DNA of 64,000 nucleotides from positions 1 to 64,000 of the forward strand of contig NZ_JBDSQX010000172.1 in the NCBI RefSeq assembly GCF_039929605.1. Reading direction: 5' to 3'. Below the pieces are notes generated by a model. The model saw only the letters and a program-made list of their open reading frames with translations. It was not told the origin of the DNA and did not search any database. Shown here piece after piece: positions 25,957 to 34,400 of the stretch. The position numbers were made by a program, and so were the translations under genes. Source of the DNA: Pelomonas sp039929605 (lineage in GTDB: Bacteria > Pseudomonadota > Gammaproteobacteria > Burkholderiales > Burkholderiaceae_C). Numbering within the stretch: position 1 is the first letter of the stretch; the number at the start of each line of letters is the position of its first letter.

Positions 25957-26271
25957 ATGAAACGCATCATGTACATCGAAGACAAGTCCGCCGGGCTGGA
26001 TGGCCACGGCCGCATTGGCTGGGTGGAAATGTCGCGCTCGGCGCGCTCATACACCTACGCCGGGCGGCGCTTCCTGAAGACGAAGTCCGGCTACAAGTAC
26101 AACTGCTTCGAAGAAGGTACCGGCGCGCGCTACTGGATATCCGGGCCCAAGAGGCGGGGCGGGGACAAGCTGTACGGCGGCGCCGTGGAGATCGACGAGG
26201 ATGCCAGGCTGGCGTACTGGACGGAAATCCGAGGTCGGCCGGAGTCCACGCATCTGACACAAGCTAGCTAG
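25957..26271 (+). CDS. small conserved hypothetical protein
   Basis: 104 residues, 19 nt after the hydrolase. Pattern RIMYIEDKSAGLDGHGRIGW, then YNCFEEGTGARYWISGPKR and DKLYGGAVEIDEDARLAYW. I recognise this as a small family that databases often mislabel as deoxyxylulose-phosphate synthase; its true function is unknown. No signal peptide, predicted beta-rich. Same strand as the CHAT-hydrolase pair but the spacing does not prove membership. Confidence 0.65.
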   Translation: MKRIMYIEDKSAGLDGHGRIGWVEMSRSARSYTYAGRRFLKTKSGYKYNCFEEGTGARYWISGPKRRGGDKLYGGAVEIDEDARLAYWTEIRGRPESTHLTQAS

Positions 26272-26289
26272 CGCGCCCGGCCCTCTTCC

Positions 26290-26388
26290 ATGCCCGAATT
26301 CCTCGTCATCCTGGTGGTCTGGCTCGTCCTCAATGTGCTGGTGTCATGCCGCGTCACCAAAAAGCCAGGGGTCAGGTCTTTAATCTAA
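26290..26388 (+). CDS. possible 32-residue membrane peptide
   Basis: ATG-led frame encoding a single hydrophobic helix (MPEFLVILVVWLVLNVLVSC) and ending in the first short repeat at 26368. It may be a real small membrane protein or the truncated start of a longer gene cut by the repeat element. Evidence is only the hydrophobic pattern. Confidence 0.25.
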   Translation: MPEFLVILVVWLVLNVLVSCRVTKKPGVRSLI

Positions 26389-26449
26389 ATCCCTAACTTG
26401 AACCTAAGCAGGGTTCGGGGTCAGGCCGTAAATCTAAACCCCCACCTTG
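26368..26449. repeat. pair of 33-bp imperfect direct repeats
   Basis: Units at 26368-26400 and 26417-26449, both starting GGGGTCAGG and ending in CTTG, identical at 27 of 33 positions and separated by 16 nt. They mark the left border of the accessory stretch. GGGGTCAGGTC-type strings often flank small mobile sequences in Proteobacteria (general impression). No transposase gene is seen. Confidence 0.6.
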
Positions 26450-26500
26450 CAATTCGACCGCGCGAACTCCAGCCCAGAGAGCGTCAGCGCATCGCCGGCC

Positions 26501-26716
26501 TCACCCGGCGCTGTCCAGCTTGTCCAACAGCGCCAGCGCCCGCTCAGGCTTGCCGCGTGCGGCCCGGGTTTCAAACCGCACCCGCGCGTCGTAGTTCGCC
26601 AGCGCCACGGTTGCCAGTTCGTCCACCAGCTTGTTGACGCTGATGGAATTGGCGCGCGCCAGGGCCTTGAGGCGCTCGTGCTTGTCGTCGGGCAGGCGGA
26701 TGGTCAGGGTGGACAT
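26501..26716 (-). CDS. ribbon-helix-helix antitoxin
   Basis: 71 residues from ATG 26716, which has a strong ribosome site (GGAGGTG). N-terminal STLTIRLPDDKHERLKALA is the ribbon-helix-helix (CopG/Arc-like) DNA-binding fold; SISVNKLVDELATVALANYD completes it. It is encoded downstream of, and overlaps by 13 nt, the PIN toxin gene. Toxin-first order is the reverse of the usual antitoxin-first layout. Expected to neutralise the PIN nuclease and repress the operon. Confidence 0.8.
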   Translation of the reverse strand: MSTLTIRLPDDKHERLKALARANSISVNKLVDELATVALANYDARVRFETRAARGKPERALALLDKLDSAG

Positions 26717-27138
26717 GGAAACACCTCCAGGCATTGCTCGGGCGTCAGGACTTGGAGCCCGGGAAACTTCAACTCACCGCGCGACAGGTCACGCAGGTTG
26801 CGCGTCACGATCACGTCGGCTTGCGCGGCGACGGCCAACTCGATGAGGTGGTTGTCGGCCTCGTCGGGCAGATTGGGCCGCCAGGCGTAGAACACCTCGA
26901 CCCAGCGGCACCGATTCAAGAAGCCATCGAGCACCTCGCCGCGTTCGCTGGCACTCAGTGCAGAGCGCTCAAACAGGGCATCGCGCGCCAGCACGTCTTC
27001 GTACTCCGCCAGCAGCGCCGGCCCCAGCACCGCCTGGTAGCGGCCCGTCAGACAGGCCCTGAGCACCGCCCGCGCGCTGGCCCCACCTGGCAACAGCACG
27101 GCGACAAGGATGTTGGTGTCGACAACGATGATCGGCAT
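26704..27138 (-). CDS. PIN-domain toxin (ribonuclease)
   Basis: 144 residues from ATG 27138 (MPIIVVDTNIL); a start at 27156 is in frame but less likely. Acidic metal-binding residues of the PIN nuclease fold are visible: Asp in VVDTNIL, Glu in ALLAEYEDVL, Asp in PDEADNHLIELA, Asp in ADVIVTRNLRDLS. Belongs to the COG2402-like PIN toxin family. First gene of a toxin-antitoxin pair. Expected to cleave RNA when free of antitoxin. Confidence 0.85.
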   Translation of the reverse strand: MPIIVVDTNILVAVLLPGGASARAVLRACLTGRYQAVLGPALLAEYEDVLARDALFERSALSASERGEVLDGFLNRCRWVEVFYAWRPNLPDEADNHLIELAVAAQADVIVTRNLRDLSRGELKFPGLQVLTPEQCLEVFPCPP

Positions 27139-27164
27139 CGCAAAAAGATAGCACATATGCTGTC

Positions 27165-27290
27165 ACCCTAGATCCGGCAGTTGGGCGCGCAGCGCTGCCT
27201 ACCGAAGTGGTGAACGCCGAGCAACGCGCAAGGCGTTGATGCGTCAAGACTTTCGATGAGTAGCGAGCGGTCAACTGCCGGATCTAGGGT
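27165..27290. repeat. 126-bp element with perfect 19-bp terminal inverted repeats
   Basis: Arms at 27165-27183 (ACCCTAGATCCGGCAGTTG) and 27272-27290 are exact reverse complements. The 88-nt interior has no coding potential but holds a smaller inverted repeat, AACGCC (27213) with GGCGTT (27232). Size and shape fit a MITE (miniature inverted-repeat element) or the remnant of an insertion sequence. No clear target-site duplication. It sits right upstream of the PIN toxin gene and before the Sel1-repeat gene, so it may also affect their expression. Confidence 0.65.
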
Positions 27291-27410
27291 CACCAGCTCC
27301 CCGATCTGCCGGCAAGCCCCGGTAGGTCAAAGGGAGGCGCGACGCCCCGCTGCGCCGAACCGCAGCGTTACCATCCCGCCGCCCAGCGCCTGGGCGCCAC
27401 TCGGGAACCC

Positions 27411-28130
27411 ATGCCCGCACTCAGCCGTCTCGTTGCGTCCGTCGCCATCGCCCTGGCTCTCAGCCCGGCAGCGCCCGCGCAGACCCCGTCGCAGGCAGCG
27501 ATGTTCGAGAAGCTGTCCGCGCTTGCTCAGGGCGGCGACGCCGAGGCCAAGTACCACCTGGGCATGTTCCTGAACAACGGCATCGGCACGGCACGCGACA
27601 ACCCGGCGGCCTACAAGCTGTTCACCGAGGCGGCGGCGGGGCATGAGCTGGCGGCCTACAAGGTGGGCTGCTATCTGGCGGGTCAGTTTCCGGGCGTGGT
27701 GCCGGTGAACCAGGCCGAGGCCTTGAAGTTCAAGCTGCGCGCGGCGGAGGCCGGCTATGCGTTGGCGCAGCAGGATGTCGGCGTGATCTACCGCAAGCAG
27801 CAGGACCCGCAGAACGCGACGCTGTGGTGGGAGCGCGCTTCCCGCCAGGGCGAGGTGCAGGCGACGGCCCTCTTGGCACACCACCTGTCGGGCGATGCCT
27901 CGCCTGACCTTGCCAAGAGCTATGCGCTGATGCTGGTGCTCAAGCAGCTCACGCCCAAGCCGCCACAGGAGTTGCTTGCGCAGATCGCCAAGGTCGAGCC
28001 GCAGCTGACGGCCGACGACAAGGCCAAGGCAGAAGCCATCCGCGCGACCTGGCTGACGGGCAAGTCGCCGCTGACGGTCCAGGCGGACACGGTCATGAAG
28101 CGGGTGCAGACGCTGTTGGCGTCGCGCTGA
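27411..28130 (+). CDS. secreted Sel1/TPR-like repeat protein
   Basis: 239 residues with a signal peptide (MPALSRLVASVAIALALSPAAPAQ). Sel1-like helical repeats follow: AQGGDAEAKYHLGMFLNNGIG, AAAGHELAAYKVGCYLAG, AEAGYALAQQDVGVIYRK and ASRQGEVQATALLAHHLSG. Likely a periplasmic protein-protein scaffold. Its 3' 412 bp recur at 36112-36523 with 12 mismatches. It is the intact parent copy. Confidence 0.85.
   Translation: MPALSRLVASVAIALALSPAAPAQTPSQAAMFEKLSALAQGGDAEAKYHLGMFLNNGIGTARDNPAAYKLFTEAAAGHELAAYKVGCYLAGQFPGVVPVNQAEALKFKLRAAEAGYALAQQDVGVIYRKQQDPQNATLWWERASRQGEVQATALLAHHLSGDASPDLAKSYALMLVLKQLTPKPPQELLAQIAKVEPQLTADDKAKAEAIRATWLTGKSPLTVQADTVMKRVQTLLASR
27719..28130 (+). repeat. direct repeat, left copy (3' half of the Sel1 gene)
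   Basis: 412 bp matching 36112-36523 without a gap and with about 12 substitutions (~97% identity). Both copies end exactly at the gene's TGA. The two copies bracket the ~8-kb copper/silver efflux segment. Confidence 0.9.
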
Positions 28131-28230
28131 GAACGGGCCGGGTTCGGCCCACTTGTTCGACGTCCTGACCGCCGAGGTCAGCTCCACAATTGCGCTGACG
28201 CTAAGACCCATTCGCCCGCCGGGGCGCTTC

Positions 28231-28410
28231 TTACTCCGGTTTGCGAAACACCACCAGGTGCTGCCAGGGCAGCGTGCCCACGGTGCGCACCCATGCCAGC
28301 GGGTGTACGGCGGCTTCGCGTTTGATCTGCCGGTCGCTCATCTTGTGCAAGTCCTTGATGGGCACGTTCCGGTCTTCGGCGCGGTACTCGACGAACCCCA
28401 ACGCGGCCAT
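28231..28410 (-). pseudogene. C-terminal remnant of a methyltransferase-like gene
   Basis: On the minus strand 59 codons ending at TAA 28231-28233 read like a conserved protein tail (FVEYRAEDRNVPIKDLHKMS, then TVGTLPWQHLVVFRKPE). The tail resembles the end of class I SAM-dependent methyltransferases, from memory of the family only. Upstream the frame loses sense just before the efflux operon at 28439, so only the 3' end remains. It probably marks the left junction of the inserted metal-resistance segment. Confidence 0.35.
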
Positions 28411-28438
28411 GTCGGCCCCCGGCTCTAAACTGCCGCCC

Positions 28439-28822
28439 ATGTCTCGCCGCGCCGCCCGCAAGCTGACCACCGTGTTCTTCACGGTGCTGTCGCTGCTGTT
28501 TTCCCAGCTGGCGCTGGCTCGATACGTCTGCCCGCAGCAGGCACACATGGCAGCGATGGCCTCCATGCTGCAAGCAGGCACGCCCTGTGTCGGCATGGAT
28601 TCGCAGTTGCCTGGGCTGTGCCACCAGCACTCGGCGGATGCCGGGCAGTCCTTCGAGGCGGTCAAGCTGCCCACGGCTTCGCAGCCGCTGCTGATCCAGG
28701 TGTTGGCGCTGCCGCTGCTTGCAGAGGCCGACGAGGTCTCGGCGATGCCGCCGGGCGCCGTGGGCGAAGCGCACCCGCCGCCAGACCCGCTCTTCCTCGC
28801 CACGCTCAGGCTGCGCGTCTGA
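28439..28822 (+). CDS. small secreted Cys/His/Met-containing protein leading the Cu/Ag efflux operon
   Basis: 127 residues with a basic N-terminus and signal segment (MSRRAARKLTTVFFTVLSLL). The mature part has RYVCPQQAHMAAMASM, GTPCVGMD and LPGLCHQHSAD, that is three Cys plus His and Met that could bind copper. No family recognised. It precedes the outer-membrane factor gene by 74 nt on the same strand. A periplasmic metal-binding accessory is a reasonable inference. Confidence 0.6.
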   Translation: MSRRAARKLTTVFFTVLSLLFSQLALARYVCPQQAHMAAMASMLQAGTPCVGMDSQLPGLCHQHSADAGQSFEAVKLPTASQPLLIQVLALPLLAEADEVSAMPPGAVGEAHPPPDPLFLATLRLRV

Positions 28823-28896
28823 GCCACTCCGTCGACTGACTGGCGCCGGCGCGGTGAAACCGCTGCCGGCAAACGCTGTTTGTCTTCGGAGTTCCC

Positions 28897-30129
28897 ATGA
28901 TCACGCTTGCGTTGCGTTCGGCCGCATTGGCGGCCGCGCTGCTCCCCACCCTGGCGGGTGCGGCAGCCCTGTCCCTCGAACAGGCGCTGGACCTCGCCGT
29001 CCAGCGCTCAGCCACCATGCAGGCGGCGCAGGCCGGCACCTTGAGTGCAACCGAAGCCGCACGCGTCGCCGGCCGCCTGCCCGACCCGGTGCTGAGCGCG
29101 GGCATCGACAACGTGCCGGCGACCGGTCGTGACCGGTTCACCACCACCGCCGACTTCATGACGGCGAAGCGCGTGGGCCTCAGTCAGGAATGGTTGTCTG
29201 CCGACAAGCGTGCCGCCCAGCGCGCAGCCGCCCAGGCCGCGGTCGACCGGGAGGCTGCGGCGGCACATATCGCCGCCGCCGAGACCCGCCTGCAAACGGC
29301 GCTGGCCTATGTCGACGCCTTCTATGCCACCGAGACGCTGCAGCTCACCGACCTGGCCGAGCACTATGGCCAGGAGGAGTTTGAAACCGCCCGAGCCAAG
29401 CTCGCCGCAGCGACCGGCACTGGCCAGGAGGCGCTCGCCATGAGCAGCGCACGCGGCGTTGCGGAGGATGCCGCTGCCGAGGCAAGGCAGGCGCAGCGCC
29501 AGGCGCAGATCCAGCTTTCACGATGGACCGGCGAAGCGGTCGAAGGTCTGGCGGCCCCGGCGTTCGCGGCGCCACCCGACGAACCGGCCTTCGTCGCCAG
29601 CCATCCCGCAGTCGTCGCGGCGCAGCGCGACGTTGAGCTGGCTCGTCAGGAGGCCAGCGTCACGCAAGCCAACCGCCAGCCGAACTGGACCTGGTCGTTG
29701 TCCTACGGCCAGCGCACGGGCTATGGGGACATGGTGTCGGCCGGCGTGAGCATTCCGATTCCCATCGCCCCGGCTCGGCGCCAGGACCGTGAGACGGCAT
29801 CCAAGCTGGCCCTGGTCGACAAAGCCCAGGCCAACCTGGCCGAGGCAGAGCGTGTCGCCGCCACCGAGTACCGCAGCCTTGCCACCGACGCAGAGCGCTG
29901 GGCGCAACGCCTGCAGCGCTACCGCGCAGCGGTGCTGGAGCCGGCCCGCCAGCGCATCGCTGTAGCGACGGCCGGCTATGGCTCGAATCAGGCGCCGCTG
30001 GTGGCGCTTTTCGAGGCACGCGACGCCGAACTGGCCGCGCAACGCAAGCTGCTCTCGCTGCAGCGCGAGCTGGCGCGGGCCCGCGCCCAACTGGCCTTCA
30101 AACCCGTTCCTGAAGGAGCCGCACGATGA
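28897..30129 (+). CDS. cusC: TolC-like outer-membrane efflux protein (CusC/CzcC type)
   Basis: 410 residues with a signal peptide ending near GAAA (25). Two copies of the outer-membrane efflux repeat: SLEQALDLAVQRSATMQAAQ near residue 27 and a second half with VASHPAVVAAQRDVELARQE. No lipobox Cys, unlike CusC of E. coli. It forms the outer-membrane channel of the tripartite pump with the two genes that follow; it overlaps the membrane-fusion gene by 4 nt. Confidence 0.88.
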   Translation: MITLALRSAALAAALLPTLAGAAALSLEQALDLAVQRSATMQAAQAGTLSATEAARVAGRLPDPVLSAGIDNVPATGRDRFTTTADFMTAKRVGLSQEWLSADKRAAQRAAAQAAVDREAAAAHIAAAETRLQTALAYVDAFYATETLQLTDLAEHYGQEEFETARAKLAAATGTGQEALAMSSARGVAEDAAAEARQAQRQAQIQLSRWTGEAVEGLAAPAFAAPPDEPAFVASHPAVVAAQRDVELARQEASVTQANRQPNWTWSLSYGQRTGYGDMVSAGVSIPIPIAPARRQDRETASKLALVDKAQANLAEAERVAATEYRSLATDAERWAQRLQRYRAAVLEPARQRIAVATAGYGSNQAPLVALFEARDAELAAQRKLLSLQRELARARAQLAFKPVPEGAAR

Positions 30130-31436
30130 AGCGCGCCCATGCCCTCACGCTGGTCGCCGTCGCGGCCGCCGCCCTGCTGGCGGGAGCCTTCTTTGCCGGT
30201 CGACTCAGCGCCGGCAAGCCGCCGACGGCAACGCCAGCGTCCACCGCCGCCTCCGCGCCAGCGCCAGCGCCCAAGGTCCTGTACTGGCACGACCCCATGG
30301 TGCCGGGCCCCCGTTTCGACAAGCCCGGCAAATCGCCGTTCATGGACATGGAGCTGGTGCCCGTGTACGCCGATGAGTCGGGCGATCCGGGCAATGGGGG
30401 CGTCAGGATCAACGCCACCGTGCAGCAGAACCTGGGCATTCGCACGGCGGCCGTGACGCGGGTCGACGTCGCGTCCGGCTTCGACGCCGTGGGCACCGTG
30501 CAGTTCAACGAGCGGCTGCAGGTGGCCGTGCAAAGCCGTGTCGCCGGTTTCGTCGAGCGGCTTTATGTGCGTGCGCCGATGCAACGGGTTCGCCAGGGCG
30601 ACGCGCTCGCCACCGTGTTCGCGCCCGAGTGGCTGGGCCCGCAAAACGAGCTGCTGGCGCTGAAGCGGGCAGGCGCGGCCGCCGATCTGATCGCGGCGGC
30701 GCGCGAGCGGTTGCGGGCGATGTCCGTGCCCGAGGCGCTGGTTCGTCGAAGCGAAGAGGCGGGCGCAGCGCAGGCGCGCTACACGTTGAGTGCGCCCGTC
30801 GGCGGAGTCATTGCAGAACTCGGCGTGCGAGACGGCGCGGCGGTCAGCCCCGGCATGACGCTGTTCCGCATCGCCGGCCTGAGCAAGGTCTGGGCCGTCA
30901 TCGAGGTGCCCGAGGCCCAGGTGGCTCAGCTGCGGCCGGGGCAGAAGGTCTCGGCGACGCTGCAATCGGATGCCACGCGCAGCTTCAAGGGCACGCTGAC
31001 GGAGATCCTTCCGCAGGTCGACCCGAGCACGCGCACGCTGCAGGCGCGCTTCGAGGTGGACAACGCGGCCGGCCAGCTGACGCCGGGCATGCTGCTGCGC
31101 TTGCAGGTGGCGGGCGCCAGCGTCTCGCGCCTGGTGGTGCCGGCGGAGGCGGTCATCCGCACCGGCGCCCGGGCCGTCGTCATCGTGCGCAAGGCCAACG
31201 GCGCCTTCGAGCCGCGGGACGTCAAGCTGGGTGCTGAGTTGGGCGAACGGTTCGAGGTGGTCGAAGGCCTGAGCGAGGGCGATCAGGTGGTGGCCAGCGG
31301 GCAGTTCCTGGTGGATTCGGAAGCTCGCCTGCGCTCGGTGCTGGGCGGCATGGCCGCTGCATCGGCCACCTCGGCCGCATCAGCCGCATCGGCGCCGGCC
31401 GAGATGCCGACGCCCAGGCCAGGGGGCGCGCAGTGA
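30126..31436 (+). CDS. cusB: periplasmic adaptor (CusB-type membrane fusion protein) with heavy-metal-binding domain
   Basis: 436 residues. N-terminal membrane anchor (LVAVAAAALLAGAFFAGRL), then a heavy-metal-binding domain YWHDPMVPGPRFDKPGKSPF with following MDMELVPVY (residues ~57-83), the Met-rich signature of CusB-type adaptors. Then a lipoyl/hairpin/beta-barrel membrane-fusion core. C-terminal tail is Ala-rich. Delivers Cu(I)/Ag(I) to the RND pump and bridges to CusC. ATGA overlap upstream, GTGA overlap downstream. Confidence 0.92.
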   Translation: MKRAHALTLVAVAAAALLAGAFFAGRLSAGKPPTATPASTAASAPAPAPKVLYWHDPMVPGPRFDKPGKSPFMDMELVPVYADESGDPGNGGVRINATVQQNLGIRTAAVTRVDVASGFDAVGTVQFNERLQVAVQSRVAGFVERLYVRAPMQRVRQGDALATVFAPEWLGPQNELLALKRAGAAADLIAAARERLRAMSVPEALVRRSEEAGAAQARYTLSAPVGGVIAELGVRDGAAVSPGMTLFRIAGLSKVWAVIEVPEAQVAQLRPGQKVSATLQSDATRSFKGTLTEILPQVDPSTRTLQARFEVDNAAGQLTPGMLLRLQVAGASVSRLVVPAEAVIRTGARAVVIVRKANGAFEPRDVKLGAELGERFEVVEGLSEGDQVVASGQFLVDSEARLRSVLGGMAAASATSAASAASAPAEMPTPRPGGAQ

Positions 31437-34400
31437 TCGCCGCCCTCATCCGTGCGTCGATCGCCAACCGCGTGCTGGTGCTCATCGCCACGGCCTTCCT
31501 CGTCGCGGTGGGGCTGTGGTCGGCGTTGCACACGCCGGTGGATGCCTTGCCTGACCTGTCCGACACCCAGGTCATCGTTCGCACCACTTACCCGGGCAAG
31601 CCGCCTCAGGTGGTGGAGGATCTGGTCACGTATCCGCTGACGACCACCATGCTCAGCGTGCCCGGCGCCAAGACCGTGCGCGGCTACTCCTTCTTCGGCG
31701 ACTCGTTCGTCTACATCCTCTTCGACGACAAGACCGATCCCTACTGGGCGCGCTCACGCGTGGTGGAGTACCTCAACCAGGTTCAGAGCAAGCTGCCGCC
31801 GGGAGCCATCGCTGCGCTGGGCCCCGATGCCACGGGCGTGGGCTGGGTCTACGAGTACGCGCTGGTGGACCGGACCGGCAAGAACGACCTGGGGCAACTG
31901 CGCGCGTTGAACGACTGGTTCCTGAAGTTCGAGCTCAAGACCGTGGCTGACGTGGCCGAGGTGGCCAGCGTGGGCGGCATGGTGCGGCAGTACCAGGTCG
32001 TGCTGGATCCGGATCGCATGCGCGCCCAGGGCGTCACGCATGCCATGGTGGTCGACGCGCTGCGCAAGGCCAACCAGGCCACGGGCGGGGCCGTCGTCGA
32101 GATGGCCGAGACGGAGTACATGGTGCGCTCGACCGGCTTCCTGAAGTCGCTCGACGACTTCCGTGCCATCCCGCTGAAGGTCGTGGGCGCGACACCGGTG
32201 CTGCTGCGTGACGTCGCCTTCGTCCAGGTCGGCCCGGAGCTGCGCCGGGGCGTTGCCGAGCTGGACGGCGAGGGCGAGGTCACGGGAGGCATCGTGGTGA
32301 TGCGCTCGGGCAAGAACGCGCGCACCGTGATCGCGGCGGTCAAGGCCAGGCTGGATGCGTTGAAGCCCAGCCTCCCACCCGGCGTCGAGGTGGTCGAAAC
32401 CTATGACCGCTCCAAGCTCATCGATCGCGCCATCGACAACCTGCGCGAGAAGCTGGTGGAGGAGTTCATCGTCGTCGCGCTGGTCTGCGTGGTGTTCCTG
32501 TTTCACCTGCGCTCGGCGCTGGTGGCCTTCATCACGCTGCCCGTGGGCGTGCTCACCGCCTTCATCGTCATGCACTGGCAAGGCGTCAGCGCCAACATCC
32601 TCAGCCTGGGCGGCGTCGCCATCGCGCTGGGTGCCATGGTGGACGCCAGCGTCGTGCTGGTGGAGGCAGCGCACAAGCACATCGAGCATTTCGAGGCGCA
32701 ACACGGCCGCCAGCCCCGCGACGCCGAGCGCTGGGCGCTGATGGCGAAGGCCGCCGTGGAGGTTGGGCCGGCGCTGTTCTTCTCGCTGTTGGTGATCACG
32801 CTGTCCTTTCTGCCGGTGTTCACGCTGGAGGCCCAGGAAGGCAGGCTGTTCTCGCCGCTGGCCTTCACCAAGACCTATGCCATGGCGGCGGCGGCGGGTT
32901 TGTCGGTGACGCTGGTGCCGGTGCTGATGGGCTACCTGATCCGGGGCCGCATCCCGAAGGAGACGGCCAACCCGGTGAATCGCTGGCTCATCGCGGCGTA
33001 TCGGCCCACGCTCGAGGTTGTGCTTCGGTTTCCCAAGGCCGTGCTGGCGGCCGCCGCACTGGTGCTGGCCGTGACGGCGGTGCCCGTGATGTGGCTCGGC
33101 GGCGAGTTCATGCCGCCGCTGGATGAAGGGGACCTGCTCTACATGCCATCGGCCTTGCCGGGCATTTCGGTGGCCAAGGCGGCCGAGGTTCTGCAGCTGA
33201 CGGACCGCCTGATCAAGACGGTGCCCGAGGTGGAACGGGTCTTCGGCAAGGCCGGGCGGGCCGACACCGCCACCGACCCGGCGCCGCTGGAGATGTTCGA
33301 AACCACGATCCAGTTCAAGCCGCGCGCGCAGTGGCGCGCCGGTATGACGCCGGACAAGTTGGTCGAAGAGCTGGACCGCGTCGTCAAGGTCCCGGGGCTG
33401 TCCAACGTGTGGGTGCCGCCCATCCGCAACCGCATCGACATGCTGGCCACCGGCATCAAGAGCCCGGTGGGCATCAAGGTCGCAGGCGCGGATCTGGCGG
33501 CGCTGGACCGTCTGACCGCGCGCATCGAGGCGGTCGTCAAGGCGGTGCCTGGCGTGTCTTCCGCGCTGGCGGAGCGGCTGACCGGGGGGCGCTATGTCGA
33601 TGTCGATGTCGATCGCCTGGCTGCGGCCCGCCATGGCCTTGCCGTGGCGGACGTGCAGGCCATCGTGTCCTCCGCCGTCGGTGGCGACAACGTCGGCGAG
33701 GTCATCCAGGGGCGCGAGCGCTTCCCCATCAATCTGCGCTACCCGCGAGAGCTGCGGGACTCGCTGGAGCGACTGCACCAGTTGCCCTTCGTGACGCTCA
33801 CCGGCGCCACGGTGTTGCTGCAGGACGTAGCCCGCATCCACCTCGAAGAGGGGCCGCCGATGATCCGCAGCGAGAACGCGCGCCCGTCGGGCTGGGTCTA
33901 CGTCGACGTGCGAGGCCGCGACCTGCGCTCCGTGGTGCGCGACATGCAGGCGGCGGTGGCGGCGCAAGTCGCCATGCCGGCCGGCTATGTGGTGTCCTGG
34001 TCGGGCCAGTTCGAGTACCTGGCACGCGCCACCGAGCGACTGAAGCTGGTCGTGCCGCTGACCCTCGTGGTCATCTTCGTGTTGCTCTATGTGTTGTTCC
34101 GTTCAGCGGCAGATGCCGTGCTCGTCATGGCGGCCGTGCCGTTCTCGCTGGTGGGCGGCTTCTGGCTGATCTGGGCGCTGGGCCATGCCATCTCGGTGGC
34201 AACGGCCGTGGGCTTCATCGCGCTCGCGGGCGTGGCCGCAGAGTTCGGCGTGGTGATGCTGGTCTACCTGAAGCAAGCCCATCAGCAGCGCCTGGCGGCC
34301 GGGGCGGAAGACGACGAGCAAACGCTGCTGGCCGCGATCCGCGAGGGCGCGGTGCAACGGGTGCGGCCCAAGGCCATGACGGTCGCCGTCATCATGGCCG

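Noticed and set aside
27165..27290. Integron attC site
   Set aside because: The ends lack the GTTRRRY/RYYYAAC core pair and no integrase or cassette is present.
31754..33967. 737-codon minus-strand frame opposite cusA
   Set aside because: Composition is that of an antisense shadow of a GC-rich gene (His/Arg/Gln-rich), no known domain.
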